Assembly: GCF_004342165.1 (NCBI RefSeq)
Contig: NZ_SMAL01000003.1
Span: forward strand, 248,001 to 312,000
Length of the DNA stretch: 64,000 nt
Direction: 5' to 3'
Origin: Natranaerovirga pectinivora
GTDB lineage: Bacteria > Bacillota > Clostridia > Lachnospirales > DSM-24629
Both the position numbers and the translations under genes were made by a program. Each line of letters begins with the position of its first letter. Within the stretch, counting starts at the first letter, position 1. The notes under the pieces are model-generated. The model was not told where the DNA came from and did not search any database. It saw nothing but the letters and a program-made list of their open reading frames with translations. This document shows positions 44,584 to 53,386 of the stretch, one piece after another.

Positions 44584-44622
44584 AAAATGTGTGCCATTAT
44601 AACAATTGGCACACATTTTTTT
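44584..44622. terminator. Bidirectional terminator between pfp and the HD-GYP gene
   Basis: AAATGTGTGCCA and TGGCACACATTT form a 12-base perfect stem with A-rich and T-rich flanks. Confidence 0.9.
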
Positions 44623-44628
44623 AATGTA

Positions 44629-45705
44629 TTACACTATTTCTTGAATTGTAACATTTCTATATTGAGTTTCACTTCGTAAAGATATTGAATAAGGTTCTAT
44701 AGCATTATTTTTCTCATCTTTTATAATTTTAATCTTTGGTCTCATACATGCATCTTCATAATTTTCTACTACAATGCCTGTTAATCCATTACTTAACTTA
44801 ACCGTCAAACCAATGGGGTAAGGGGCAACTTTGGTTACAAACAACCTTATTAAATTTGTATCAAATAACGCATTTCCATTACCCATAATATATTCCATTG
44901 CTTCTGAGGGCACCAATGCCCCTCTATAAGGCCTATTAGATATTAAGGCATCATATACATCGGCAATAGCTATTATTCTGCCATATAGGGATATCTCCTT
45001 GCCTGATTTCTGATTTGGATAACCTTTTCCATCATATCTTTCATGGTGCTGTAAAACACCAACATATGAAGCTATTGGTATATCAAAAGTTTCTTTAAGA
45101 TATTTGTACCCTATTTCTGGGTGTTTTTTCAGTTCTTCGAACTCGTATTCCGTTAGAACGCCTTTTTTATTTAATATTTGTTTATCTATAAACATTTTTC
45201 CTATATCATGTAAAACAGCACCTAAACCTAATTCAATTAACCTATCTTTATTCAATCCATAACTTATTCCCATTACTATAGAAATAACTGCAACGTTAAC
45301 AGAATGATAATAGGTATAATCATCATAATTTTTTAAGTCTATTAAATTGATTATAGTGTCTTTATTGGAAATGATATCTTCAACAATATTCTTAACTATG
45401 TTTTTCATATCCTTAAAACTTGTCTTACTATTTTTCTTGAGATCTTGCTCCGAAAAAATACAAACATTTTTAATGGCATTAACTGCTTTATGTCTTAATG
45501 TATCAGATATAACATCTTTTATCTCAATTTCTTTTGAAACTTCATCTTGAATATATAACCCTTGTATCCCTAATGATTGTATTTTATGAATATAGGCTCT
45601 TTTTATCTCACTGCCTTCTCTTAACAGCAATTGTTGTTGTAAATCAAACAAACTTTTACCAATTACCATACCCTCTGTAACATTATCTATTGGTACGTAT
45701 CTCAT
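44629..45705 (-). CDS. HD-GYP domain protein (putative cyclic-di-GMP phosphodiesterase)
   Basis: The N-terminal 130 residues contain no clear sensor domain. From about residue 130 to 300 lies a complete HD-GYP domain: HSVNVAVIS, VLHDIGKMFID, LQHHERYDGKGYP and IIAIADVYDALISNRPYR. These are the metal and substrate residues of enzymes that break down cyclic-di-GMP. The AAGGAGA site fits the ATG at 45705; an upstream in-frame start at 45738 would overlap the DnaJ gene. It is 16 bases after the DnaJ-like gene and likely co-transcribed. Confidence 0.9.
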   Translation of the reverse strand: MRYVPIDNVTEGMVIGKSLFDLQQQLLLREGSEIKRAYIHKIQSLGIQGLYIQDEVSKEIEIKDVISDTLRHKAVNAIKNVCIFSEQDLKKNSKTSFKDMKNIVKNIVEDIISNKDTIINLIDLKNYDDYTYYHSVNVAVISIVMGISYGLNKDRLIELGLGAVLHDIGKMFIDKQILNKKGVLTEYEFEELKKHPEIGYKYLKETFDIPIASYVGVLQHHERYDGKGYPNQKSGKEISLYGRIIAIADVYDALISNRPYRGALVPSEAMEYIMGNGNALFDTNLIRLFVTKVAPYPIGLTVKLSNGLTGIVVENYEDACMRPKIKIIKDEKNNAIEPYSISLRSETQYRNVTIQEIV

Positions 45706-45721
45706 AATTTTCTCCTTCTGC

Positions 45722-46651
45722 CTAGGCTCTTGGGTCAAATTTTGAAGCCTTTTCCCATTTCTTTAATAATTTTTCCTCTTCCTTGCTTAACTCTTTTGGA
45801 ATAACTATTTTTGTAATAAAATAAAAATCACCTGTTTTTTTACTGTTAGAGAGACCTTTTCCTTTTAGCCTAAACTTAACACCCGAATCTGTTCCTTCAG
45901 GTATATTAATCTCGATATTTTTATCAAAAGCAGTTACATTTACTTTTTTCCCAAAAGCTGCTTCCCATGGCGTTATTAATAATTCTTTATAGACATCCAT
46001 GCCCTCTAATTTGTATTCTTTATCATCTTTTATATGGACTTTGATTAAAAGATCTCCTTTAGGACCACCATTGTACCCTATTTGCCCTTGACCTTTTAAC
46101 CTTATTTTTTGACCTTCAGTTATCCCTTTTGGAATATTAACATCTAAGGTTTTATAACTTCCTGATCCGTCAGAAATTCTTATATTTTTAGTTCCTCCAA
46201 AAAAGCTGTCCTTTATTTCAATTGTGAGCTCTGTCTCTAGGTCTTGTCCTTTACTATGATGGTTAGGATATCCTTGGTATCCTCCTTGGTTAAAAGAGCC
46301 AAAGCCACCAAAACCATTGAAACCACCACCCGAACCACCATTGGCTCTAAATATTGACTCAAAAACTTGCTTTAATATATCTTCATTGCCACCCCAACCA
46401 CTTGTATCCTGAGAGTAAAAGCCTTGGCCTTGTTCCCAAGCACCACCGAATTGGTCATATGCCTTTCTTTTTTCAGGGTCTTTAAGTACATTATATGCCT
46501 CATTTATCTTTTTAAATTTTTCTTCAGCTTCTTTAGTTTTATTTGAATCTGGGTGATATTTATGAGCAAGTTGTCGAAATGCCTTTTGAACATCTTTATC
46601 TGTTGCATCTTTGTTTATGCCTAATATATCATAATAATCTTGTTTAGACAC
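45722..46651 (-). CDS. DnaJ-like co-chaperone (CbpA type, no zinc finger)
   Basis: A J domain (residues 4-68) with the HPD motif in HKYHPDSN is followed by a Gly/Phe-rich linker (about 85-135) and two beta-rich substrate-binding domains. The CxxCxGxG zinc fingers of true DnaJ are missing, as in CbpA. Such proteins stimulate DnaK; dnaK is not in this window. The start has a GGAGG site. Confidence 0.9.
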   Translation of the reverse strand: MSKQDYYDILGINKDATDKDVQKAFRQLAHKYHPDSNKTKEAEEKFKKINEAYNVLKDPEKRKAYDQFGGAWEQGQGFYSQDTSGWGGNEDILKQVFESIFRANGGSGGGFNGFGGFGSFNQGGYQGYPNHHSKGQDLETELTIEIKDSFFGGTKNIRISDGSGSYKTLDVNIPKGITEGQKIRLKGQGQIGYNGGPKGDLLIKVHIKDDKEYKLEGMDVYKELLITPWEAAFGKKVNVTAFDKNIEINIPEGTDSGVKFRLKGKGLSNSKKTGDFYFITKIVIPKELSKEEEKLLKKWEKASKFDPRA

Positions 46652-46756
46652 AATAAAACCTCCATTTATATAAAAAATAAATTATTCTCACTAACTTTAA
46701 TCTCTATATAATAAAATATAATATTTTACTATGTATTGTCAAATATTAACTTTTGA
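46652..46756. other. Intergenic region upstream of the DnaJ-like gene
   Basis: AT-rich, presumably holding the leftward promoter of the DnaJ-like gene. I see no CIRCE-type or other heat-shock inverted repeat here. The 353-base gap as a whole also contains the structured repeat at 46757-46850 and an AT-rich segment with TATAAT at 46914-46919 before the next gene. Confidence 0.5.
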
Positions 46757-46850
46757 AATGTAATTTGCAAACTTGCTTGCAAGGATTTGGAAATTATATT
46801 TTCATTGAAACCTTGTGCCTGTAGCGTAGCGGAAGGCATGTTTCAAGGTT
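46757..46850 (+). repeat. Structured two-hairpin repeat, copy 1
   Basis: Hairpin 1 is GTAATTT/AAATTAT around a conserved ACTTGCTTGCAAGGATTTGG core. Hairpin 2 is AACCTTGTGCCT...AGGCA...CAAGGTT with loop GTAGCGTAGCGGA. A second copy lies at 50076-50171 in inverted orientation. Stem bases differ between copies in a compensating way. Confidence 0.8.
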
Positions 46851-47004
46851 AATATATTTATAAAAATTGATGTGAATTCTTAATTATTATTTTTATTATT
46901 GATAATAATATAGTATAATAAAATTGTTTAAATCACAGTAAGAAATATGTCGGATATTGTATTAATAATTAGCCCACATAAATATATTATTGAAGGTGGT
47001 AAAT

Positions 47005-47862
47005 ATGAACAAAACAAAAGCAGTAAGTTCTGTTGCTCTCTTAGGTATGCTTGGCAATGCATTGCTATTACTAGGTAAATTAATTGTAGGTTTTATGACT
47101 GGTAGCCAAGCGATGATCGCTGATGGTTTTAACAGTGCTGGTGATGTCTTTACGTCTTTAATGACTTATATAGGAAATAAATTAGCCTCTCAGCCAAGAG
47201 ACGAAGACCATCCTTTTGGCCACGGGAAAGCAGAGTACATTTTCACTCTTATTATAAGCTTATCCCTATTTATACTTGCTTTTACAATCTTCAGAAGCTC
47301 TTTGGACGCTTTTATAAATAGAGAAGCCTTTAGATTTTCTATATGGTTGATAATAGTTTGTTTCTTAACTATTATATCCAAAATTTTTCTTTTTGTGTAT
47401 TCAAGAAAGATAGGTAGAAAATTTGATAGTCTTCTTGCTATGGCAAATTCAGAAGACCATAGAAATGATGTTTTTTTAACTTCTGGTACACTGTTTAGTA
47501 TTTTAATGGGTCTTTTTAATATCTATTGGGTAGATGGTGTTGTTGGTATGGCTATATCTCTTTGGATTGCCTATACAGGCTTTCAAATTTTTAGTCAATC
47601 TTATTCTGTATTAATGGATACAACTTTAGATCCTAAAATCGAACAAGATATAACGGATATCATAATGAAAATTAAAGGTATTGAACATATCGATTCTATA
47701 CTATCAAAACCAGTTGGACTAGAATTTATACTTCTTGTAAAAGTATCCGTTAAAGGGTCATTATCTGTATCTGAAGGGCATTCTATAGGCTCTAAAGTAA
47801 AAGAAGAACTTTTAAAATATGATCATATTATTGATGTCATCGTCCATGTTAATCCTTGTTAA
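47005..47862 (+). CDS. Cation diffusion facilitator family transporter
   Basis: A 285-residue membrane protein with about six membrane segments and the metal-site motif ADGFNSAGD near residue 40, a second conserved SEDHRNDV near 155 and a cytoplasmic C-terminal domain. Family members export Zn, Co, Mn or Fe in exchange for protons. The GAAGGTGG site fits the ATG at 47005; a TTG at 46990 lies within it. The first metal site has Asn where the second CDF in this window (55977-56864) has His (DGLHSITD), so their metals may differ; Mn or Fe is possible here. Confidence 0.9.
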   Translation: MNKTKAVSSVALLGMLGNALLLLGKLIVGFMTGSQAMIADGFNSAGDVFTSLMTYIGNKLASQPRDEDHPFGHGKAEYIFTLIISLSLFILAFTIFRSSLDAFINREAFRFSIWLIIVCFLTIISKIFLFVYSRKIGRKFDSLLAMANSEDHRNDVFLTSGTLFSILMGLFNIYWVDGVVGMAISLWIAYTGFQIFSQSYSVLMDTTLDPKIEQDITDIIMKIKGIEHIDSILSKPVGLEFILLVKVSVKGSLSVSEGHSIGSKVKEELLKYDHIIDVIVHVNPC

Positions 47863-47865
47863 TAC

Positions 47866-47903
47866 AAAAAAATTAGTAGAGAATTTTCTCTACTAATTTT
47901 TTT
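47866..47903. terminator. Bidirectional terminator after the CDF gene
   Basis: AAATTAGTAGAGA and TCTCTACTAATTT form a 13-base stem with a 4-base loop, A-run before and T-run after. Confidence 0.9.
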
Positions 47904-47953
47904 ATCTAACTCACCTAATGCCTCTTATAAATCCTAGTCAGTAAGTTTACAAA

Positions 47954-48460
47954 CTACTTTTTGGTGTAACATCCAACAATTTCCCCATAGAACATAACAT
48001 GATAATTATTGTTGCTATAGAATTTTTCATCTATTGCTGAGTCCACCGCTGATGGTTCCATTGCCTGTTTGTAAACGACTTTACATTCATAATGCAAATC
48101 ACACTCTTCTATCATAGAAGAAGCCACATTCTTGCCTTTTACAGGTGTTAAATTACATTCTTTGAACTTATCTTTGTCTCTTCCTGATTCTTTACCACAT
48201 ACCCCTAATTCTTTTTTCAACTGACCATTAAGAGGAATGCTAACTGTAAATTCATTGGATTTATTTATTAAGTCATATGTGTATCTTGAGTATCGTACAG
48301 CAACAACAAATATAGGTTTACCCCATATAAATCCTGTTGTTCCCCATGCAATTGTCATTGTATTTTCTTTGTCCTCACCTTTTACATTCAAGAAAGCACC
48401 TTTACTAAGTTGTTCTAATGCTTCCTTTGATAACTCATTATATGGTATCTCTGTTAACAT
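47954..48460 (-). CDS. Flavin reductase-like, FMN-binding split-barrel protein
   Basis: A 168-residue protein of the flavin reductase/DIM6-NTAB family: the central ENTMTIAWGTTGFIWGKP segment and the VRYSRYTYDLINKSNEFTVS segment bind FMN. Members reduce flavin or act as small flavoproteins. It contains several cysteines (CGKES, EECDLHYECK). It starts 24 bases after threonine synthase on the same strand and may be co-transcribed, without an evident functional link. Confidence 0.85.
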   Translation of the reverse strand: MLTEIPYNELSKEALEQLSKGAFLNVKGEDKENTMTIAWGTTGFIWGKPIFVVAVRYSRYTYDLINKSNEFTVSIPLNGQLKKELGVCGKESGRDKDKFKECNLTPVKGKNVASSMIEECDLHYECKVVYKQAMEPSAVDSAIDEKFYSNNNYHVMFYGEIVGCYTKK

Positions 48461-48484
48461 TTAATCAACCTTTCTTATTTCTAC

Positions 48485-49978
48485 TTATACCAACTTCAAG
48501 ATATCCTTCACAACATCTTTCATTTCTGTATAATCACACACTCTTTTATGCAATACTTCCGCATGTCGTATATCTTCTATAGCTTGTGGAATAGCGACAT
48601 TTGATTTTTCATGCATGATATCAATTAGTTCAAAATCAGTCTTTTCATTATATGCTTCATCTAATGAAAGCATTACACTTCTAGTAAATTTGTATGGACT
48701 AGCTGTTGATGCTACAACCGTTTTTGTTTCGTCTGATGTTTCTTTCACATATTTATGATATACACTTACACCTACGGCTGTATGAGGATCGATTAAATAA
48801 TCTGTTGTATCAAATACTTTTTTAATGGTATGAGCTGTTTCCTCTTCTGTAGAGTATTGTCCATAAAAATCTGTAACTTTCTCTTTCATCTTAGGATCAA
48901 TAGAATATGCTCCAGCTTTTGATAATGATTCCATTAATTCTTTTGTTTTTTCAGAACTTTCGTCTGTTAATAAGTAAATTAATCTTTCTAAATTACTTGA
49001 TATTAATATATCCATAGATGGTGAGCTGGTTAATACAAATGGTCTATTTTTGTCATATGTCCCTGATTTAAAGAAATCAAATAATACTTTATTATCATTA
49101 GAAGCACATATTAATCTATTAATAGGCAATCCCATTTGTTTTGCGTAGTATGCTGCCAATATATTTCCAAAGTTCCCTGTAGGTACTACAGCATTAATCT
49201 TATCTTTTATTTTGATATCACCATTCTTTACCAATTGAGCATATGCATAAACATAATAAACAATTTGAGGTACTAATCTACCTATATTAATTGAATTAGC
49301 CGATGAGAATTGATATCCTGTATCTCTCATGATTTTTCTTAAGTTAATATCATTTAAAATATCTTTTACACCATTTTGAGCATCATCAAAGTTACCTTGA
49401 ATCCCAATAACAAAAGTATTGTCTCCTTTTTGTGTAATCATTTGACGCTCTTGTATATCGCTAACCCCTTCTTTTGGGTAAAATACGATGATTTTAGTAT
49501 CTTTAACATCAGCAAACCCAGCAAGGGCTGCCTTACCTGTATCCCCTGATGTAGCTGTTAATATTACGATTTCATTTTCTATATTATTCTTTTTAGCTGC
49601 TGTCGTCATTAAATGAGGTAAAATGGACAATGCCATATCTTTAAAAGCTATTGTTGATCCGTGGAATAATTCTAAATAATAAACATTATCTTTCTTCACT
49701 AATGGTGCTATTTCAGATGTATCAAATTTACTATCATAAGCTTTGTTAATACAATCTTTTAATTCCTCTTCTGTAAAGTCCGTAAAGTATAACTTCATTA
49801 TTTCATATGCCAATTCTTGATATGTCATATTAATCATATCATCTAATGGTATATCAAACGAAGGAATTGTTTCTGGAACAAATAAACCTCCATCTTCTGC
49901 TAAACCTTTTAAGATAGCTTTAGATGCTTCTATATCTTTTTCCAATCCTCTTGTGCTTTTGTATAATATATTATTCAT
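48485..49978 (-). CDS. thrC: Threonine synthase
   Basis: A pyridoxal-phosphate enzyme converting O-phosphohomoserine to threonine. The PLP lysine is in LFHGSTIAFKDMALS, and the TATSGDTGKAALAG phosphate-binding loop follows. The 497-residue length and the YKSTRG N-terminus match the longer E. coli/yeast-like class. The ATG at 49978 is better spaced from the AAGGA site than the ATG at 49987. No other threonine pathway genes are adjacent. Confidence 0.95.
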   Translation of the reverse strand: MNNILYKSTRGLEKDIEASKAILKGLAEDGGLFVPETIPSFDIPLDDMINMTYQELAYEIMKLYFTDFTEEELKDCINKAYDSKFDTSEIAPLVKKDNVYYLELFHGSTIAFKDMALSILPHLMTTAAKKNNIENEIVILTATSGDTGKAALAGFADVKDTKIIVFYPKEGVSDIQERQMITQKGDNTFVIGIQGNFDDAQNGVKDILNDINLRKIMRDTGYQFSSANSINIGRLVPQIVYYVYAYAQLVKNGDIKIKDKINAVVPTGNFGNILAAYYAKQMGLPINRLICASNDNKVLFDFFKSGTYDKNRPFVLTSSPSMDILISSNLERLIYLLTDESSEKTKELMESLSKAGAYSIDPKMKEKVTDFYGQYSTEEETAHTIKKVFDTTDYLIDPHTAVGVSVYHKYVKETSDETKTVVASTASPYKFTRSVMLSLDEAYNEKTDFELIDIMHEKSNVAIPQAIEDIRHAEVLHKRVCDYTEMKDVVKDILKLV

Positions 49979-50075
49979 TAATCCCATTCCTTTATTATAT
50001 AAAAATAATTATTAAAATTACTTTAAATTATACCATACTCTTAAATACAACACAATAAATGAAATGCTTCATTTT

Positions 50076-50171
50076 AACCTTGTAACATGCTTTGCGTTAC
50101 ACTACAAGCACAAGGTTTCAATGAAAGTCTAATCTCCAAATCCTTGCAAGCAAGTTTTCAGATTAGACTTT
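50076..50171 (-). repeat. Structured two-hairpin repeat, copy 2 (inverted)
   Basis: On the minus strand hairpin 1 is GTCTAATCT/AGATTAGAC around the same ACTTGCTTGCAAGGATTTGG core. Hairpin 2 is AACCTTGTGCTT...AAGCA...CAAGGTT with loop GTAGTGTAACGCA. The two copies flank 3.2 kb holding the CDF, flavin reductase and thrC genes. Confidence 0.8.
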
Positions 50172-50179
50172 TCATGTTT

Positions 50180-50207
50180 AAAAGCACAGATATTCATCTG
50201 TGCTTTT
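50180..50207 (-). terminator. Terminator of the sleB-type gene
   Basis: A perfect 12-base stem (AAAAGCACAGAT with ATCTGTGCTTTT) and a 4-base loop lie directly after the stop codon. The T-run is short. Confidence 0.75.
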
Positions 50208-50213
50208 GGTGTT

Positions 50214-51008
50214 TTATCTATAGAATTCGTGAACTCCATGTTGTAAAACTTTTGTAAGATTGTTATCAAACCAACTAACAGCCCTAGGTGATGCTAAGGC
50301 ACGAGCAACAAAGAATAATGCCCCATCTGAGAAATCTTCTCCGTTTAATGCTCTTTCAACAGCTATTCTTGTATCATCTGTAACAGGTACAGAATAATAC
50401 CTTCCATCTGCTATTGGAGAGAATTGAACTCCACCATTTCTATCATGAATAACATCATATATAGAACTTGGGAAATTACTACATTCCACACGATTTAATA
50501 CAACATTAGCTACAAGTATTTTTCCTTTTATATCTTCTCCTGTGGCTTCTGCCTCAACTATCTTTAATAATGCTTCATAATCCTTACTTGATAGTTGAAT
50601 CAATTTATCTGATATGACTGGTTCTATTTCCTCTTCTACTACTACTTCAACTTCTTGTTTCATTTCTGTGTTCTCTTGTGATAAAAGAACTACATCTCTT
50701 GGTCTGACTTCCGCACTTAGTAAAGTACTACCATCATTGACCTGCGAGATGATTTCATCACCTTGCAACTCTGTTAGTACTTTTGCTTCCATCTCTTCTT
50801 CTTCTTCATAAATGTATTCTTGTGAATAATTTGCTTCAAAAGCCGTTACTCTGTTTTTTCCGCCTCCATCAAAGGAAGTGGATCCTAATGAGATAACTGT
50901 AATCACTAATGAACCTGTTGTAATCACAAAACAATTTTTATAAGCCTTTTTTGAAATAGACTTAAATGCACTGTATACATTCTGAAGAAGCGTTTGTATT
51001 TTCAGCAT
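50214..51008 (-). CDS. Cell wall hydrolase, SleB/CwlJ type
   Basis: A 264-residue protein with one membrane segment (about residues 25-42), an acidic linker (EEEEEMEA) and a C-terminal Hydrolase_2 domain (about 145-264) containing KIVEAEATGEDIKGKILVAN, NVVLNRV and VQFSPIADG, as in spore cortex-lytic SleB and CwlJ. The catalytic Glu is probably in VEAEA. It may act in germination or vegetative wall turnover. The gene has a good promoter but a long leader of about 150 bases. Confidence 0.88.
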   Translation of the reverse strand: MLKIQTLLQNVYSAFKSISKKAYKNCFVITTGSLVITVISLGSTSFDGGGKNRVTAFEANYSQEYIYEEEEEMEAKVLTELQGDEIISQVNDGSTLLSAEVRPRDVVLLSQENTEMKQEVEVVVEEEIEPVISDKLIQLSSKDYEALLKIVEAEATGEDIKGKILVANVVLNRVECSNFPSSIYDVIHDRNGGVQFSPIADGRYYSVPVTDDTRIAVERALNGEDFSDGALFFVARALASPRAVSWFDNNLTKVLQHGVHEFYR

Positions 51009-51160
51009 ACATACTCTCCTTTTTATTTTGCTTTATAGGGAAAAATTAAACTCCCTACCAAGTACTTATGTACTTAATAAAACTTTGATGTTTAATAAAG
51101 CAGTTTTTGAAAACCATAATAATCTGTATTGACAGATTTCTTCAATTCGTTTCCTCAATG
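51009..51160 (-). promoter_or_regulatory. Long 5' leader of the sleB-type gene
   Basis: The transcript from the promoter at 51161-51190 would carry about 147 untranslated bases with small hairpins: AAGTAC/GTACTT near 51060-51075 and AGGGA/TCCCT near 51035-51057. I do not recognise a known riboswitch class. Confidence 0.4.
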
Positions 51161-51190
51161 ATTATAGTCCTTATTGCACCACGGTGTCAA
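51161..51190 (-). promoter_or_regulatory. Promoter of the sleB-type gene
   Basis: TTGACA (51185-51190) and TATAAT (51161-51166), both consensus, with an 18-base spacer. A sigma-A promoter rather than a spore-specific one. Confidence 0.75.
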
Positions 51191-51430
51191 CGCATCATTT
51201 AGTTTTTTGTTAGTTTTAACGAGTTTAGTTGTAATTTTCAAATTATTTTTTCGTGTATTTTGTTTGTTTTATGGATAAATAAAAACGAATCTTGTAAACA
51301 TTAACTAGTATTCTTTGTTAATAATTTTACACATTTTCTTCATTTTGTTTATTATTTTATCCAATTATATGCTTTTTATTCATTTAAAATGTATTTAAAG
51401 ATATACAAGTTATATTTTCTATATAATTAT
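51191..51430. other. AT-rich intergenic stretch
   Basis: No gene, RNA or clear repeat seen between the divergent promoters of the sleB-type gene and the AP2-like gene. Confidence 0.5.
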
Positions 51431-51459
51431 TTGTATCCCTTAAATATTGATGTTATACT
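51431..51459 (+). promoter_or_regulatory. Promoter of the AP2-like gene
   Basis: TTGTAT (51431-51436) and TATACT (51454-51459) with a 17-base spacer; the transcript would start almost at the ribosome site. Confidence 0.65.
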
Positions 51460-51480
51460 TTTATCTGGAGGTGATATAGC

Positions 51481-52275
51481 GTGTCTTTATTACTTGGTGT
51501 ATATAAATCTGCTCTAAAAAGTGGCAAACCATCTTATCGTTCATCAATTACTTACAACAACAAACACATTAGTATAGGAAGCTTCTCAACTGAATTAGAG
51601 GCCCATACTGCATATTTAGAAGCAAAAGATATTCTTTTACATCATAAATATACATTAAATGACTATTTACCTAGCTTCACTATCTCCTTCCATAAGTGGG
51701 TAGTCCTACTTAACTTTAGAGACAATAAATATTATATAAAAAATCCAATTTACCTTTATAAATACTATTTTTCCTACTTTTTAGATGAAAATACCGAATT
51801 AATTTTTGATGTTGATGATCTTTTTTACTATTCTAACCACAAAATTTTCAGAAGACAGGGTTATCTTTTTGTAAACGATTATGGTATGCAAGTGAACATA
51901 CTATCTCGATATGGTATTAAAAATTATGCTGTTGAAAATAGAGATTATCTGTTTAAGGATGGGGATAGGAGTAATTTAAGATATCATAATATAGAAGTGA
52001 TTAATCCTTACTATGGGGTTTCAAAAGATCTTGTCAAAGGAAAAACTGTATATACAACAAAAATACATATTAATGGTGATTACATTGTTGGAAGGTATCC
52101 TTCAATTGAAGAAGCAGCTATTGCTTATAATAAAGCTATTGATTATCTTGTACAGATAAAAAATATAAACAAAAAATTTAATAAAAATTACCTGGAAGAC
52201 ATGAACAAAGATACTTACAGTGAACTCTATAAAAAAGTCTCTATCTCAAATAAGATAAAGACTTTACAGTTGTAG
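51481..52275 (+). CDS. Orphan protein with two AP2-like segments and an HNH-like core
   Basis: A consensus GGAGGTGAT site five bases upstream supports the GTG start. Residues 4-52 (LGVYKSALKSGKPSYRSSIT, then FSTELEAHTAYLEAKDIL) and 178-230 (YYGVSKDLVKGKTVYTTKIH, then YPSIEEAAIAYNKAIDYL) both look like AP2 DNA-binding domains. Between them, YRGIKNYAVENRD-like sequence and KDGDRSNLRYHNIEVIN resemble the end of HNH_3 homing endonucleases, but the key histidines are not all evident. I infer descent from an AP2-HNH homing endonuclease, perhaps now a DNA-binding regulator. It stands alone, convergent with a dehydrogenase gene. Confidence 0.7.
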   Translation: MSLLLGVYKSALKSGKPSYRSSITYNNKHISIGSFSTELEAHTAYLEAKDILLHHKYTLNDYLPSFTISFHKWVVLLNFRDNKYYIKNPIYLYKYYFSYFLDENTELIFDVDDLFYYSNHKIFRRQGYLFVNDYGMQVNILSRYGIKNYAVENRDYLFKDGDRSNLRYHNIEVINPYYGVSKDLVKGKTVYTTKIHINGDYIVGRYPSIEEAAIAYNKAIDYLVQIKNINKKFNKNYLEDMNKDTYSELYKKVSISNKIKTLQL

Positions 52276-52292
52276 TTGCTATTTATATTCTA

Positions 52293-53249
52293 TTATTTTA
52301 CTATGTTTCTTTCTTCCCCTTTTAAAAATGCTTCTATGTTAAGCTTTACCTCTCCAACCATTCTATTTCTAGCTTCAGTACTTGCCCAAGCGATATGAGG
52401 TGTGATAATTAGCTTCGTACTATCTTGTATGTCTAATAAGGGATTATCACCATTTATTGGTTCATACTCAAGTACATCTAATCCAGCTCCTGCAATTAAA
52501 TCTTCCTGAAGAGCCTTTGCTAAATCCCCTTCATTTACGATCTTACCTCTTCCAAGATTTAATAATACTGCTGACTTCTTCATTTTACTAAATTCTTTGT
52601 ATGTGATAAGGTTCTCAGTATCTGCATTTAATGGAGAATGTATGGAGATAATATCTGATTTTTCTAGGAGTTCATCTAATGAACATTGTTGGTATTTATT
52701 GTTTGAATTTTTACCTGATGTAGAATAGTAAATTACTTTACAACCAAATAATTCAGCAACTTCTGCCACCCTTTTTCCTATTGCACCAAGCCCAATTATT
52801 CCATATGTTTTACCATATATTTCATTGTACTTTCTGTCAAAATGTGTAAACATTTTATCGTTAACATATTTTCTATCTTTTACATATCTATCATAATAGT
52901 TTAATTTCTCATAAAGATAAAACAATAAAGCAAATGTATGTTGGGTTACACTTTCTGTAGAATACCCTTTAATATTAGCAACTTTTATGCCTCTACTATT
53001 TGTATATTTTAAATCAATTACATTTGTTCCTGTTGATGTTAAACAGATTAATTTAACATTTTCAGCATATTTTAAATTGCTTTCATTTAACTCTACTTTA
53101 TTGGTTATAATAACGTCTAGGTCTTTAATTCTATCTACTACTTCATCTTTTGACGTGAATCCATACACATCTACATTCCCAAATACGTCTAAAACGCTTA
53201 AATCTATATCGTCACCTAGTGTATTCCCATCTAATATTGCCAGTTTCAT
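52293..53249 (-). CDS. D-isomer-specific 2-hydroxyacid dehydrogenase
   Basis: A 318-residue NAD-dependent dehydrogenase. The cofactor motif YGIIGLGAIGKRV is near residue 148, and the catalytic Arg, Glu and His are in LNLGRGKIV, DVLEYEP and ITPHIAW. The family reduces 2-keto acids such as hydroxypyruvate, glyoxylate or pyruvate. The Gly-rich motif and the DGNTLGDDID start resemble glycerate dehydrogenases, but the substrate is not certain. It starts with a GGAGG site and is transcribed leftward, 137 bases after the Gfo/Idh/MocA gene. Confidence 0.9.
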   Translation of the reverse strand: MKLAILDGNTLGDDIDLSVLDVFGNVDVYGFTSKDEVVDRIKDLDVIITNKVELNESNLKYAENVKLICLTSTGTNVIDLKYTNSRGIKVANIKGYSTESVTQHTFALLFYLYEKLNYYDRYVKDRKYVNDKMFTHFDRKYNEIYGKTYGIIGLGAIGKRVAEVAELFGCKVIYYSTSGKNSNNKYQQCSLDELLEKSDIISIHSPLNADTENLITYKEFSKMKKSAVLLNLGRGKIVNEGDLAKALQEDLIAGAGLDVLEYEPINGDNPLLDIQDSTKLIITPHIAWASTEARNRMVGEVKLNIEAFLKGEERNIVK

Positions 53250-53332
53250 CTAAACATCCTCCTTTGAATCCATTATTTGTAACTTATTATAAACTATGTA
53301 TTATTATGTTTCAAGTGACGTTACAATGGAAT

Positions 53333-53370
53333 AAGGAATATAATCCTACCTGTCACTGATTATATTCCTT
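53333..53370 (-). terminator. Stem-loop after the Gfo/Idh/MocA gene
   Basis: AAGGAATATAATC and GATTATATTCCTT form a perfect 13-base stem with a 12-base loop just after the stop codon; no long T-run. Confidence 0.65.
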
Positions 53371-53386
53371 AACAACTATGCTCTTA

